NCBI GenBank assembly: GCA_036272595.1
Contig: DATAYM010000004.1
Span: forward strand, 11,078-75,077
Direction of reading: 5' to 3'
Length of the DNA stretch: 64,000 nucleotides
Source of the DNA: Poindextera sp036272595
GTDB lineage: Bacteria; Pseudomonadota; Alphaproteobacteria; Caulobacterales; Caulobacteraceae
In this document: positions 17,431 through 26,179 of the stretch, piece after piece
How the letters are laid out: each line of letters starts with the position of its first letter
Position numbering within the stretch: the first letter of the stretch is position 1
Made by a program: the position numbers and the translations under genes
Notes under the pieces: generated by a model
Seen by the model: only the letters and a program-made list of their open reading frames with translations
Told to the model about the DNA's origin: nothing
Databases searched by the model: none

Positions 17431-19002
17431 TCACCCGATATCGGTGCGAATGAATTCGGCCGCGCGGCCGCCGATCATGATCGACGGCGCACAGGTCGCG
17501 CCGGAGATGACCGACGGCATCACCGAAGCGTCCGCGACGCGAAGGCCGCGCACGCCATGCACGCGCAGCTCGCTGTCGACGACCGCATCGGGGTCGTCGC
17601 CCAAGCGCGCCGTGCCGGTCGGGTGTCCGAAGCTGAGCGCACCGGTGCGCACGAAGTCGATGAGGTCCTGCTTGCTCGTGGCCTTGGGACCTGGGATGAG
17701 CTCGCCTTCGCGGATTCCGTCGAATGCCTTCTGGCTCATGAGGTCCCGCGCGGCCTCGACCGCTTTCAGCGTCGCCGCAAGATCGCGGTCAGTGCCCAGG
17801 AGATTCAGCTCGATCGTCGGTGGCTCGCGCCAGTCCGCGCTGGTCAGGCTCACTTGACCGCGGCTGGTCGGCTGGATCAGCGACGGCGAGATCGTGAAGC
17901 AGTTCTCCGGTAGCGGCCCGTAGCGGCCGGCCAATTCCGCCGTCGCGTTCGGCAACTGCTCCAGGACGAGAAGGATGTCGGTGCCGTGGCCGTCGACGCC
18001 GCTGGACAGGTTCACTTCCGCCTCGACCGCGTTGCTGGCCGCGGTGCGGTCCGGAAATTTTCCCTTGTACTGAGAGACCACGCCCGACACGTGCACGTGG
18101 TCCTGGAGGTTGTGGCCAACGCCGCGCAGATCGGCGACCGGCGCTATGCCCAGCCGCCGCAGCACGCTCGCCTCGCCGACGCCGGACAGCATCAAGAGCT
18201 GGGCGGTGTGGATCGTCCCCGCCGCCAGGATGATTTCCCGCGCCGCCGAAATCCTCCGGACGGCGTCGCCGTCCACGATTTCGACGGCGTTGGCGCGATC
18301 GCCGTCGAAGAGCACCTTGGTGACGGGTGTATTCAGCAGAAGCGTCAGATTCGCGCGGCCGAGGTTGGGATGCAGAAAGGCGCGGGCGGCGCTGACGCGC
18401 GTGCCGTCGCGCGCGATGTTCATGTTGAGGTAGCCGGCGCCGTCGCGCATCGGCCCGTTCATGTCGTCGAGAACGGGGATACCCATCTGCTCGGCCGCCT
18501 CGAGGACGGCCGGGGCGGTCGGATGGGGGTCGTGCGGCCGCCCAATATGCATGGGGCCGCCGACGCCGCGCCATTCATTGGCGCCGCCCTCCCAATCCTC
18601 CTGGGCCTTGAACATCGGCAGGACGTCCTTGAACCCCCAGCCCTTGGCGCCGTGTTCGCCCCACCCGTCATAGTCCCGCGCCATGCCGCGGCTCCAGACC
18701 ATGGCGTTGATGGAACTGCCGCCGCCGAGGACATGCCCAAGCGCGATGTTGAATGCGCGGTTGTCGAGCCGTGGCGTGGGCTTGATCGGCAACCCGAAAT
18801 CCAGCGGGCTTCCGACGTTGTAGAACCAGATGCTGGGATTGCCGATCGTCGGCGCAACGTCATCGGGCCCGGACTCGATCACCAGGACGTCGGCGCCGGT
18901 TTTTGACAACTCTCCGGCGATGACCGATCCCGACGCCCCCGCGCCCACGACGATGTAGTCGAAACCGGCGCGCAGGGCGCCGGGGTTTGCGACTTGAGTC
19001 AT
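17431..19002 (-). CDS. GMC-family FAD-dependent oxidoreductase
   Basis: A 523-residue glucose-methanol-choline oxidoreductase. The FAD motif is YIVVGAGASGSVIAGELS (about 16-33), the GMC signature 1 is HVLGGGSSINAMVWSRG (about 90-106), signature 2 is AAGTIHTAQLLMLSG, and the catalytic His is in FGHPTGTARLGDDP. In the last motif the usual N-T-N-A-P-T is A-T-C-A-P-S, so the second base-pair residue (Asn or His in most members) appears to be Cys. By family it oxidises a primary alcohol to an aldehyde, which would feed the ALDH gene two positions upstream. Confidence 0.92.
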   Translation of the reverse strand: MTQVANPGALRAGFDYIVVGAGASGSVIAGELSKTGADVLVIESGPDDVAPTIGNPSIWFYNVGSPLDFGLPIKPTPRLDNRAFNIALGHVLGGGSSINAMVWSRGMARDYDGWGEHGAKGWGFKDVLPMFKAQEDWEGGANEWRGVGGPMHIGRPHDPHPTAPAVLEAAEQMGIPVLDDMNGPMRDGAGYLNMNIARDGTRVSAARAFLHPNLGRANLTLLLNTPVTKVLFDGDRANAVEIVDGDAVRRISAAREIILAAGTIHTAQLLMLSGVGEASVLRRLGIAPVADLRGVGHNLQDHVHVSGVVSQYKGKFPDRTAASNAVEAEVNLSSGVDGHGTDILLVLEQLPNATAELAGRYGPLPENCFTISPSLIQPTSRGQVSLTSADWREPPTIELNLLGTDRDLAATLKAVEAARDLMSQKAFDGIREGELIPGPKATSKQDLIDFVRTGALSFGHPTGTARLGDDPDAVVDSELRVHGVRGLRVADASVMPSVISGATCAPSIMIGGRAAEFIRTDIG

Positions 19003-19006
19003 CGGA

Positions 19007-19471
19007 TCAGGACCCCACGGTCACGTCGCCGCCGGTCGCGACGCCACTGAAGCGCCACGTGCCGGCGGACCGGAAGCTGCTTGCGGTGCCGAAGGTGTCC
19101 TCGAGGAAGGTGACGTCGCTGATCTTGCCGCCCGTGGTCTTCGCGAGCAGGGCGAACGGTGAGGTGACGTCCTTGCCGAGCGTGCGCGTCCGGTAGGTGA
19201 AGCTCCCGAACATCGCGACGCTGTGCTCGTCGGCTACGACCTCCCGGACTTCGAAGGCCTTGGTTTCCCATACCCGACCCATCCCATTGAAGGCGTCGAC
19301 GATGCTCTGGGGACCCCGGTTGGTGCCGGTCCAGGGGAGCACCCTGTGAAGCTCGGGATTGTCGAAGCTCAGCGAGACATAGGTGACATCCTCAGTGGTG
19401 AGGCTGCGCACGTTGTCCAGGTTGGTCGGATCCGAGATAAGTTTTTGCACCAACTCGAGAGGTGTAGTCAT
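19007..19471 (-). CDS. NTF2-like/SnoaL-family protein
   Basis: A 154-residue cone-fold protein: MTTPLELVQKLISDPTNLDN, then VTYVSLSFDNPELHRVLPW, GPQSIVDAFNGMGRVWE, VREVVADEHSVAMFGSFTYR and the long closing strands. The layout resembles limonene-epoxide hydrolase/SnoaL-type folds, but the family holds both enzymes and binding proteins. It sits 35 bp downstream of the aldehyde dehydrogenase gene and 4 bp before the GMC gene in the same operon. It is a second NTF2-like protein in the island; the first is the IS-split gene near 12 kb. Confidence 0.85.
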   Translation of the reverse strand: MTTPLELVQKLISDPTNLDNVRSLTTEDVTYVSLSFDNPELHRVLPWTGTNRGPQSIVDAFNGMGRVWETKAFEVREVVADEHSVAMFGSFTYRTRTLGKDVTSPFALLAKTTGGKISDVTFLEDTFGTASSFRSAGTWRFSGVATGGDVTVGS

Positions 19472-19506
19472 CTGGATTTCCTTAAATTGTATTTGGCATT
19501 GCGTGT

Positions 19507-20994
19507 TCAGATCGGAAATTGACGCTGGCCGCTGTGAGAGTTGATCCAGATCAGGTCCTGGAATTCCTTCAGACTGTCGGGGCCGGTCCGCCCCCAGCCG
19601 CTGTCGCGAACCCCGCCCATCGGGGCGTGGATCTCATCGTTCACGGTCGGGGAATTGACGTTGACGATGCCGGCCAGGATCTTCGGCGCGAGTTCGAAGG
19701 CCTTGTAGGTGTCGCCGGCCAGGATTGAGGACGTCAGTCCGTAGAGCGTGCGATTGGCGGCTTCGACCGCCTCCTCGGGGGTGTCGACGACCTCGACCAC
19801 GACGACCGGCCCGAAGGTCTCCTCGTTGGCGACCGCCACGTCGAGCGGGACATTGCTGAGGATGGTCGGGTGGTAGATCTGGCCTTCGAACACGCCGCCG
19901 GCATGCAGCTTGGCGCCCTTGGCGAGCGCCTCCTTGACCCGGTCGTCGCACAGCTTGACGGCGGCCGGCGTGATCAATGGACCGATGATGGTCTTGTGGT
20001 CGTGGGGATCGCCCTTGGGCAGCGTTTCCGTGCGGGCCGCGAACTTCTCGATGAACTCGTCGGCGATCTTGCGCTGCACGATGATGCGGCGCGTGTTGAG
20101 GCAGATCTGGCCCTGGTGAAAGAACGAGCCGAATGTCGCGGTGCGCACGGCGTAGTCCATGTCGACGTCGTCGAGGATGATCATCGGATTGTAGCCGCCC
20201 AACTCCATCGTCGTGCGCTTGAGCGTCTCGCCGGCTCGCTTGGCCAGCATCTTGGCGGTCTTGACCCCGCCGATCAGGTTGATCGCCCGCACTTCCGGGC
20301 GTTCGAAGAAGACGTCGGCGATCTCGCCCGCCGCGCCTGGCGCATGGGTGACGACATTGATCACGCCCTTCGGGAAGCCGGCCTCCTCGGCGACCTGGGC
20401 GAGGATCAGCCCGGCCGAGATCGGGGCCAGTTCCGACGGCTTCACCACCACGGTGTTGCCGGCCGCCACGGGCGAGATGACCGCGCGCCATGACAGCACG
20501 TTGGCGCCGTTCCACGGCGTGAAGCTCGCCACCACCCCCAGCGGCCGGCGCATGCCGATCGAATGCGATCCGGGCTGGTTGGACGCCAGCACCTCGCCCT
20601 TCGGCAGATACATCCAGCCGGCCGCCTGCTCGATGGTGGCGGCCACCAGGTCCTGTTGGAAGGTGGCGAAGGAGATCGTGCTGCCGGTTTCCTGGGCCAG
20701 GATCTCGGCGATCTCGGCGCGGCGGCGCTTGACGATCTCGGCGGCGTTGAAGAACAGCCGCGCCCGCTCGGCGGGAGTCGATTGCGACCAGGCGGGGAAG
20801 GCCTTGGCGGCGGCGTCCACCGCTCGCGTCGCCTCCGCGCGGCCGCCGTCCGCCACGCGGGCATAGAGGCTGCGATCGTATGGGCGGTAGACGTCGAACG
20901 TCTTGCCCGTCTCGGCGGCGCGCCACTCGCCGTCGACGAAGTAGCGGTACTCGCTGACGCCGTTCACTGTGGTCACGCCCTGGGCGTCGGACAT
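19507..20994 (-). CDS. NAD(P)-dependent aldehyde dehydrogenase
   Basis: A 495-residue ALDH superfamily enzyme. The catalytic Cys lies in FFHQGQICLNTRRIIV, the general-base Glu in TTMELGGYNPMIILDD, the Asn in VASFTPWNGANVLSW, and the NAD loop in NLIGGVKTAKML. The architecture matches vanillin/benzaldehyde dehydrogenase-like members, but no substrate can be read from the sequence. It is the promoter-proximal gene of the leftward operon; the DoxX gene ends 63 bp upstream on the same strand. Confidence 0.94.
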   Translation of the reverse strand: MSDAQGVTTVNGVSEYRYFVDGEWRAAETGKTFDVYRPYDRSLYARVADGGRAEATRAVDAAAKAFPAWSQSTPAERARLFFNAAEIVKRRRAEIAEILAQETGSTISFATFQQDLVAATIEQAAGWMYLPKGEVLASNQPGSHSIGMRRPLGVVASFTPWNGANVLSWRAVISPVAAGNTVVVKPSELAPISAGLILAQVAEEAGFPKGVINVVTHAPGAAGEIADVFFERPEVRAINLIGGVKTAKMLAKRAGETLKRTTMELGGYNPMIILDDVDMDYAVRTATFGSFFHQGQICLNTRRIIVQRKIADEFIEKFAARTETLPKGDPHDHKTIIGPLITPAAVKLCDDRVKEALAKGAKLHAGGVFEGQIYHPTILSNVPLDVAVANEETFGPVVVVEVVDTPEEAVEAANRTLYGLTSSILAGDTYKAFELAPKILAGIVNVNSPTVNDEIHAPMGGVRDSGWGRTGPDSLKEFQDLIWINSHSGQRQFPI

Positions 20995-21057
20995 CTGTTC
21001 TCTCCTCTGGAAAAGCGGCGGGCGGGCTTGCTGCGCGGAACGCCAGGCGCCTGAGCC

Positions 21058-21471
21058 TCAGGCGCCTGCCGAAGCGCTCCGGCCCGCCAGCCTGCTGTCG
21101 ACACTGACGGCGCCGGCCCCGTAGGTGACGAGCTGCAACAGCCCGCCGGTCATCACCAGGTTCTTGATGAAGTGGAAGCTCTGGTTGGGATCGCTGAAGT
21201 TCATGTGAAAGAACAACGCCGTCGCCAAGCAGAACAGGCAGAATATCCCGGCGGCGATGCGTGTCTGATAGCCGACGATGATCAAAAGACCGCAGCCGAT
21301 TTCCACGGCGATGGCCCCTGCATAAGCCAAGGGTGGGGGCAGGGGCAGGGTCGACGATTTGATCAGCCAGATCGTGCCGGGATAATTCGCGATCTTGCTC
21401 AAGCCACTCGTCATGAATGGCAGGCCGATGAACAAGCGGCCGATGAACGGCAGGTATTTGACATCAATCAT
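21058..21471 (-). CDS. DoxX-family membrane protein
   Basis: A 137-residue integral membrane protein with four hydrophobic spans: YLPFIGRLFIGLPFMTSGL, LAYAGAIAVEIGCGLLIIVG, IAAGIFCLFCLATALFFHM and NLVMTGGLLQLVTYGAGA. This is the DoxX layout. ATG 21471 with GAAAGG about 10 nt upstream is preferred over the GTG at 21498. DoxX proteins accompany oxidoreductases, and some form part of quinone- or thiol-linked membrane complexes; here it lies between ALDH and WrbA. It is probably in the same leftward transcript. Confidence 0.88.
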   Translation of the reverse strand: MIDVKYLPFIGRLFIGLPFMTSGLSKIANYPGTIWLIKSSTLPLPPPLAYAGAIAVEIGCGLLIIVGYQTRIAAGIFCLFCLATALFFHMNFSDPNQSFHFIKNLVMTGGLLQLVTYGAGAVSVDSRLAGRSASAGA

Positions 21472-21575
21472 GGCGCTGAACCTTTCGCTTCGTTTCACGC
21501 GCGGTGTTGGCGGTGTTGGTGGAAGGGTCGCCTGATCGGGCGCCCGGCTGGTCGAGGCCGGGCTCCAGGCCTCCC

Positions 21576-22175
21576 CTAGCCGTGCAGCTTGTTGGCCACC
21601 TCCGCCACCTTGCGACCTTGGTAGCGGGCGCCTTGCAGTTCGTTCGCCGTAGGCTGGCGGGCGCCATCCCCGCCGGCGATCGTGGTCGCCCCATAGGGCG
21701 AGCCCCCGGTGATCTCATCCAGGGTCATCTGGCCGGCGTGGCCGTAGTCGAGGCCGACGATCACCATGCCGAAGTGCAGCAGGTTGGTGATGATGTTGAA
21801 CAGGGTGGTTTCCTGTCCGCCGTGCTGCGTGGCCGTCGAGGTAAAGGCTCCGCCGACCTTTCCGTGCAGAGCGCCCCGCTGCCAAAGCCCGCCTGCCTGG
21901 TCCAGGAATGAGGCCATCTGCGAGCACAGACGGCCAAAGCGGGTGGGGGCGCCGACGATGACAGCGTCATAGCTGACGAGGTCGCCGATGGCCGCGACGG
22001 GCGCCGCCTGGTCGAGCTTGAAGTAGGCGCTTTTGGCGACCTCCTCCGGGACAGTCTCGGGAACGCGCTTGACGTCAACCTGGGCGCCGGCCTCACGCGC
22101 GCCCTCGGCGACCGCCATGGCCATCGCTTCCAGGTGGCCATAGCTCGAGTAGTAGAGGACCAGGACCTTGGACAT
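21576..22175 (-). CDS. wrbA: NAD(P)H:quinone oxidoreductase, WrbA type
   Basis: A 199-residue flavodoxin-like enzyme. The FMN-phosphate loop is VLYYSSYGHLEAMAMAV; the quinone and FMN contacts are GAPTRFGRLCSQM and FTSTATQHGGQETTL; GGSPYGATTIAGGDG is highly specific to WrbA. It reduces quinones by two electrons, protecting against redox cycling. The gene begins 105 bp left of a 45-bp element (22284-22328) shared with the NTF2-like gene promoter at 11756-11800, so the two are probably co-regulated. Confidence 0.95.
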   Translation of the reverse strand: MSKVLVLYYSSYGHLEAMAMAVAEGAREAGAQVDVKRVPETVPEEVAKSAYFKLDQAAPVAAIGDLVSYDAVIVGAPTRFGRLCSQMASFLDQAGGLWQRGALHGKVGGAFTSTATQHGGQETTLFNIITNLLHFGMVIVGLDYGHAGQMTLDEITGGSPYGATTIAGGDGARQPTANELQGARYQGRKVAEVANKLHG

Positions 22176-22283
22176 AGGCGTCTTCCAACCTGCCGTGTCT
22201 TGACGTCGGGCGGGTCCTGGCTGGCGAGCGGGCGCGCCGAGGTCCCGTTTACGACCTTGATCCTGGGCGTTTTCCGCGCTGCT

Positions 22284-22328
22284 CTCTGGTATGATTTCGG
22301 TGCCCGCTGGTCGATATCCGACCGAAAC
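22284..22328 (-). promoter_or_regulatory. 45-bp promoter/operator element, copy B (upstream of wrbA)
   Basis: Read on the minus strand it begins GTTTCGGTCGGATATCGACC, containing GGTCG-N5-CGACC (22309-22323), and ends in a CATACCAG block. It matches copy A (11756-11800) at 38 of 45 positions with no gaps. It lies 109 bp before the wrbA ATG in the same orientation as copy A has to its gene. Confidence 0.65.
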
Positions 22329-22435
22329 GCGGCTCCGCCGGCAGCCGAGACGTGCTGAAGGCCGCGCTCGGCGATCCGAGCCGCCAGCAACGACGGCATT
22401 TGGCGTTGGCCCTTAGGCGCGCGCCGACCGGCGCA

Positions 22436-23365
22436 TCAGCGGGAGATCATCCGTCTCCAGACGCCCGGCGTGAGCCCGACGCGCCGCGAAAAGACGCGCG
22501 TGAAATGGCTTTGGTCGACAAAGCCGCACTCCAGCGAAATCTCGGAAAGCGATTGGCCGTGCTCACGCATCAGCGTCATCGCCCTTTCCACGCGGGATTT
22601 GTTCAACCAGGCATGGGGCGGCAAGCCGGTTGACTGGCGAAAGGCCCGGGCGAAATGGTCGCTCGAGAGGCCGCAAGCCGCCGCGATCGTCGCCAATGGG
22701 GTGGCGCCGGTGAGGTCGGCCAGGATCATTTCCTTGGCTTGTCGTTCTTGCCAAGGCGCAAGGACGCCCCGCAGCCGACGCGGCCCGGTCCGCATGCCGC
22801 CGTAGGCCTCGGCCAAATAGGCGGCGAACGCCGTGGTGAGGTAGTCCGCGAAGATCCGGCTCACCTGCTCCTTGGCCCGCAGCGACGGCAGCAGAGCGCG
22901 GTTCATATGATGAATAACTTCGTCGAAGACGCTGGCGCCGGGCTCGTGGCGAAGATCGTCGATGTAGGGGGCGCCGGCCTGTTCAGCCAAGACGTTCAGC
23001 ACCGCGCGCGGCACGAACCATTGCACGGTATGGAGCGGCTTATCGATGAGCACCACCGGCTCGCGCCGGAGGTCATGTATCGTCGTCCGACCGGCGGCGA
23101 CAGGGCCGGTGGCGATCGAACGTCCGTCCTCCCAGTACTCCACGCTCGGCAAGTCCGCGACATGGTAGGAGATCATGTAGGCGTCTTGGCGGGGAAGCGG
23201 CGTGCTCGCCCGCCCGAAGGGCCGCACCACGTCAATCTCCGTCACGGCCAGTTCGGCGTGCGGCAAGGAGCGGGTGACGATGAACGGGGCGCCGTCGACG
23301 CCAAAATTCTCGGCGAGTTCCTGGCCATAAGCGCGTCGCGATGGCCGTGTGGAGGCTGTGCTCAA
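22436..23365 (-). CDS. AraC-family transcriptional regulator
   Basis: A 309-residue regulator. The N-terminal part resembles the AraC_binding_2 sensor domain (YMISYHVADLPSVEYWEDGRS and so on). The C-terminal 100 residues are the double HTH: TPLATIAAACGLSSDHFARAFRQSTGLPPHAWLNKSRVERAMTLM, then SLSEISLECGFVDQSHFTRVFSRRVGLTPGVWRR. The proposed start is a TTG at 23365, which is uncertain. It lies 260 bp upstream of wrbA on the same strand; the shared 45-bp element falls in that gap, so this protein is one candidate for binding it. Confidence 0.9.
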   Translation of the reverse strand: MSTASTRPSRRAYGQELAENFGVDGAPFIVTRSLPHAELAVTEIDVVRPFGRASTPLPRQDAYMISYHVADLPSVEYWEDGRSIATGPVAAGRTTIHDLRREPVVLIDKPLHTVQWFVPRAVLNVLAEQAGAPYIDDLRHEPGASVFDEVIHHMNRALLPSLRAKEQVSRIFADYLTTAFAAYLAEAYGGMRTGPRRLRGVLAPWQERQAKEMILADLTGATPLATIAAACGLSSDHFARAFRQSTGLPPHAWLNKSRVERAMTLMREHGQSLSEISLECGFVDQSHFTRVFSRRVGLTPGVWRRMISR

Positions 23366-23678
23366 CCTGGCCTCCGAGCGCCTTTGGCGGGCGCGGGCCC
23401 TCGCCGGACCAGTTCATCGGAGGCCAGGATTCGGCGCTCCATTGGGCGGTCCTCCAGAGACGTCGAGCCTGCACTCACGTACGCTCCCTCGCAGCGCGCC
23501 AGAACCCGCAACTATAACGAAGGCATGCGAGCCCATAAGGTCCCGGATTCGAAACCTTGTGTTTCGCGCGAGCCGCCGAAAGCTCGACTGGTCCTGAACG
23601 ACCGTGGGCGCCGCCCGCCAATGACTGGATCGAAACGCGCCCGCTGTTGGCTTCAGCGCGGCCAACCAAGGCGTGGCG
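23366..23678. other. 313-bp gap between the AraC and LysR genes, no gene recognised
   Basis: Both flanking genes run leftward. The stretch would hold the AraC promoter and possibly an N-terminal extension of AraC, since its TTG start is doubtful. No hairpin, repeat or convincing reading frame was seen; the open frames here are arginine-rich shadows. Confidence 0.5.
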
Positions 23679-24590
23679 TCAGCGGTTCCCGCGATTCCGC
23701 CGGATCAGCTTTTCGGCCAGATATTCCCCCAGCACTTCGACGCGTTTCGGCCGCGGCCCGCCTGGCGGCGTGACCCAATGCACGGCGCCGCCATCGACCT
23801 TCCAATCGGGCAGGACCACTTCCAGCCGCCCGTCGTCGAGCGCGTCCCGGATGATGAAATCGGGCAAGATGCCAAGGCCGCCGCCGCCCAGCAGCAGCGG
23901 CATGATCGCATCGCCGTTGTTCACCCTCAGCGGGCCGGTCGGTCGAACGGTCGCCGTGTCGCCGTCTTCGTGGCTGAAGCGCCAGGTGTCGCCGCCCGTG
24001 GAGGCGTAGCGGATGCAGCGATGCCGGGTCAGCCGTAGCGGGTGGTCCGGCCGGCCGAAGCTCGAAAGGTAGGCCGGCGACGCCACGAGGTATCGAGGCA
24101 TCTCGACCAACATGCGGGCGACCAGCGAGGAATCCGGCAGCGCGGCGATGCGGATCGCCGCGTCATAGCCTTCGCCAATCAGATCGACGTGGGCGTCGCT
24201 CAGATGCAGGTCGATCGAGACTTCCGGATAGCGATCCAGAAACTCCGGCAGGACCGGCGCCACCTTGAGGACGCCGAAGGACATTGGCGCGGCCAGCCTG
24301 ATGTGGCCGCGCAACGCGGCGGCGTTGGCGATGCCCTCGCTCTCGGCCAGTTCGCCCTCGGCCAGGATATTCATGGCCCGTTCGGCGAGCTGTTTGCCGG
24401 CCTCGGTCAGCGACAGGCGTCTCGACGTCCGATTGAACAGTCGCACGCCCAACCTGCCTTCGAGTCGGCCGATCGATTTCGATACGGTGGCTTTCGAAAT
24501 CTCCATGTCGGCCGCTGCCCGAGCGAAGGACTGCATCTGCAGGACCTTGGCGAAAATCGCCAAACCTTCGAAGTCGGGCAGGTTCGACAT
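23679..24590 (-). CDS. LysR-family transcriptional regulator
   Basis: A 303-residue LysR regulator: an N-terminal HTH (FAKVLQMQSFARAAADMEISKATVSKSIGRLEGRLGVRLFNRTSRRLSLTEAG, about 13-65) and an effector domain ending GILPDFIIRDALDDGRLEVVLPDWKVDGGAVHWVTPPGGPRPKRVEVLGEYL. The subgroup is the one with the C-terminal PP.GPRP.rv..f..yL pattern often regulating quinone or aldehyde stress genes. Its neighbour on the left is AraC. Its own promoter lies in the 24591-24887 gap. The target is unknown; the 14-22 kb operon is the obvious candidate by position. Confidence 0.93.
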   Translation of the reverse strand: MSNLPDFEGLAIFAKVLQMQSFARAAADMEISKATVSKSIGRLEGRLGVRLFNRTSRRLSLTEAGKQLAERAMNILAEGELAESEGIANAAALRGHIRLAAPMSFGVLKVAPVLPEFLDRYPEVSIDLHLSDAHVDLIGEGYDAAIRIAALPDSSLVARMLVEMPRYLVASPAYLSSFGRPDHPLRLTRHRCIRYASTGGDTWRFSHEDGDTATVRPTGPLRVNNGDAIMPLLLGGGGLGILPDFIIRDALDDGRLEVVLPDWKVDGGAVHWVTPPGGPRPKRVEVLGEYLAEKLIRRNRGNR

Positions 24591-24685
24591 CGGGCCCTCC
24601 GAAACAATGCCTGTTCATCGTTTCTAGGCGAGACCTTCGGGAGCTGTCGATGTTCGCGCAGCTGACGGCTCGGTGTCCATGTTGA

Positions 24686-24820
24686 TCGGCTGACTTAGCC
24701 CATCGGGGCGATCAAGCCTCGGCCGCCTTCGCGGCCATCGTCGCCTTCGCCCACCAGACCAACGCCGCCCGCATCGATGCGGCCCGCACCGCCTATGCGG
24801 AACGTCGCGCGAGCGAATGA
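24686..24820 (+). other. possible gene remnant in a 297-bp gap
   Basis: After a TGA at 24683-24685, a frame reads to TGA 24818-24820 and ends QASAAFAAIVAFAHQTNAARIDAARTAYAERRASE-stop, a helical, alanine-rich composition like a protein C-terminus. There is no start codon with a ribosome site. It may be the tail of a lost gene or simply a chance frame; the rest of the gap shows nothing. Confidence 0.25.
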
Positions 24821-24887
24821 GCGGCCGTCTGAGGCTTCCCGGGCGGAGTCCGGACATTCACCGCCCGCGGCAAGGCGCCGTGACCCG

Positions 24888-25505
24888 TCATGGAGTTCGA
24901 CCGCGCCGGGGATGAAAGGTTTCTCCGCGAGCCAGCTTCGCCACCATCTCGGCGATCTTCGCGGCTCGCTTTTCCGGGGTTTTGGCTTGGCGCACGCGAT
25001 AGAGCACGGCGTACCGGTTGGCTGAATCCAGCGCGTCAAAGAGGGCCCGGGCGGACGGTTCGGCGTCCAGGGCCGCGTTCAGATCGTCGTCGGGCGCGGC
25101 TTGCGACTGGGGCGCATAGGCGCGGGCCCAGCGGCCGTCGGCCTTGGCCCGGTCGATCTGCGCCTGGCCCCGGGGCTTCATGCGGCGGGCCGCCACAAGC
25201 CGCTCGACGCGCTCGCAGTTCATCTGCGACCAGGCGCTCCTTGGCCTCCGCGGTGTGAAGCGCACCTTGAAGGCGTGTTCGTCGATGCGGCCGAGCTGGC
25301 CGTCCACCCACCCATGGATCAGGGCGCTGTCGATCGCGTCGGACTTGCTGAGGGTCGGCTCAGGGGCGCCTTTCTTGGAGAACCTCAGCCAGGCGCCGGC
25401 GGTATTTTCCGGCTGGACCGCCAGCCAGGACTCGAACGCCGCCGCGTCGGGAAAGGTCAGCAGGGGCGGCTCGTCGCCCGTCTTGGCGTTTTCAGTGGCT
25501 CGCAT
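24888..25505 (-). CDS. YdeI/OmpD-associated family protein
   Basis: A 205-residue protein of the YdeI-like family: FPDAAAFESWLAVQPENTAGAWLRFSKKGAPEPTLSKSDAIDSALIHGWVDGQLGRIDEHAFKVRFTPRRPRSAWSQMN is the conserved core, followed by a C-terminal helical part rich in Ala and Arg (PEKRAAKIAEMVAKLARGETFHP). ATG 25505 overlaps the TetR gene end by 14 nt, so the two are coupled. A TTG further left is less likely. YdeI members have been linked to resistance to cationic peptides or bacteriocins in enterobacteria; the molecular role is unknown. Confidence 0.9.
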   Translation of the reverse strand: MRATENAKTGDEPPLLTFPDAAAFESWLAVQPENTAGAWLRFSKKGAPEPTLSKSDAIDSALIHGWVDGQLGRIDEHAFKVRFTPRRPRSAWSQMNCERVERLVAARRMKPRGQAQIDRAKADGRWARAYAPQSQAAPDDDLNAALDAEPSARALFDALDSANRYAVLYRVRQAKTPEKRAAKIAEMVAKLARGETFHPRRGRTP

Positions 25506-26166
25506 GTGGACGCCCGTATGCCGCAAGGAAGACGCGGACGCTTTGCTCCAGATGCCGCTGCTGCTCGCTCGCCGAGAGATGCACGGAACCGAAGAACATC
25601 GCCCGATTGATCGGATCGCCCATCACCAGCCAGTTGAACTGGGTGGCGGCGACCATCGGATCGTCCAGCACCAGGAGCCCGCGATCGGTCCAGCGCCGCA
25701 GCGCCGCGGCGAGACCGGCGATGGCTCGCCCAGGCCCGCCCTCATAGAGCGCGCGTCCCAGCTCCGGAAAGCGATCCGTCTCCGAGATGACGAGGCGGCG
25801 CAGCCGGAGCAGCTTTGGGGCCAGGGCGATGTTGAGCAGCCGCTGGCCATGGCCCGTAAGCGCGTCGACGACGCCGGCGTCGGTCTCCGGGTCCGGCATC
25901 TGGACCTGGACCCGATCCGAACCTTGTCTCGTCATGTCCTGCACGACAGCGACGAAAAGCGCGGCCTTGCTCTCGAACTGTTTGTAGACCGTCTGCTTCG
26001 AAACCGCGGCGCGGGCGGCCACCTCCTCCACGCTGGCGCCGACGAAGCCGCGATCGAGAAACAACGCCTCCGCCTCCTGCAGGATGGCGCGACGCTTCCG
26101 CTCCGTGCGGCCAGGGAGCTCGCTGGGGTCCGCGTCGCCGGCCGCGACCGCCGTGGATCGTTCCAT
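25492..26166 (-). CDS. TetR-family transcriptional regulator
   Basis: A 224-residue repressor. The HTH is RRAILQEAEALFLDRGFVGASVEEVAARAAVSKQTVYKQFESKAALF (about 25-71). The C-terminal ligand domain resembles the AefR/TetR_C_7 group (LRRLVISETDRFPELGRALYEGG). It begins with ATG 26166, preceded by GGGAGG 6 nt upstream. It is divergent from the GFA gene, with a palindromic operator candidate in the 66-bp shared promoter, so it probably controls both itself with ydeI and the GFA gene. Confidence 0.93.
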   Translation of the reverse strand: MERSTAVAAGDADPSELPGRTERKRRAILQEAEALFLDRGFVGASVEEVAARAAVSKQTVYKQFESKAALFVAVVQDMTRQGSDRVQVQMPDPETDAGVVDALTGHGQRLLNIALAPKLLRLRRLVISETDRFPELGRALYEGGPGRAIAGLAAALRRWTDRGLLVLDDPMVAATQFNWLVMGDPINRAMFFGSVHLSASEQQRHLEQSVRVFLAAYGRPHASH

Positions 26167-26179
26167 TCAAACCTCCCGC

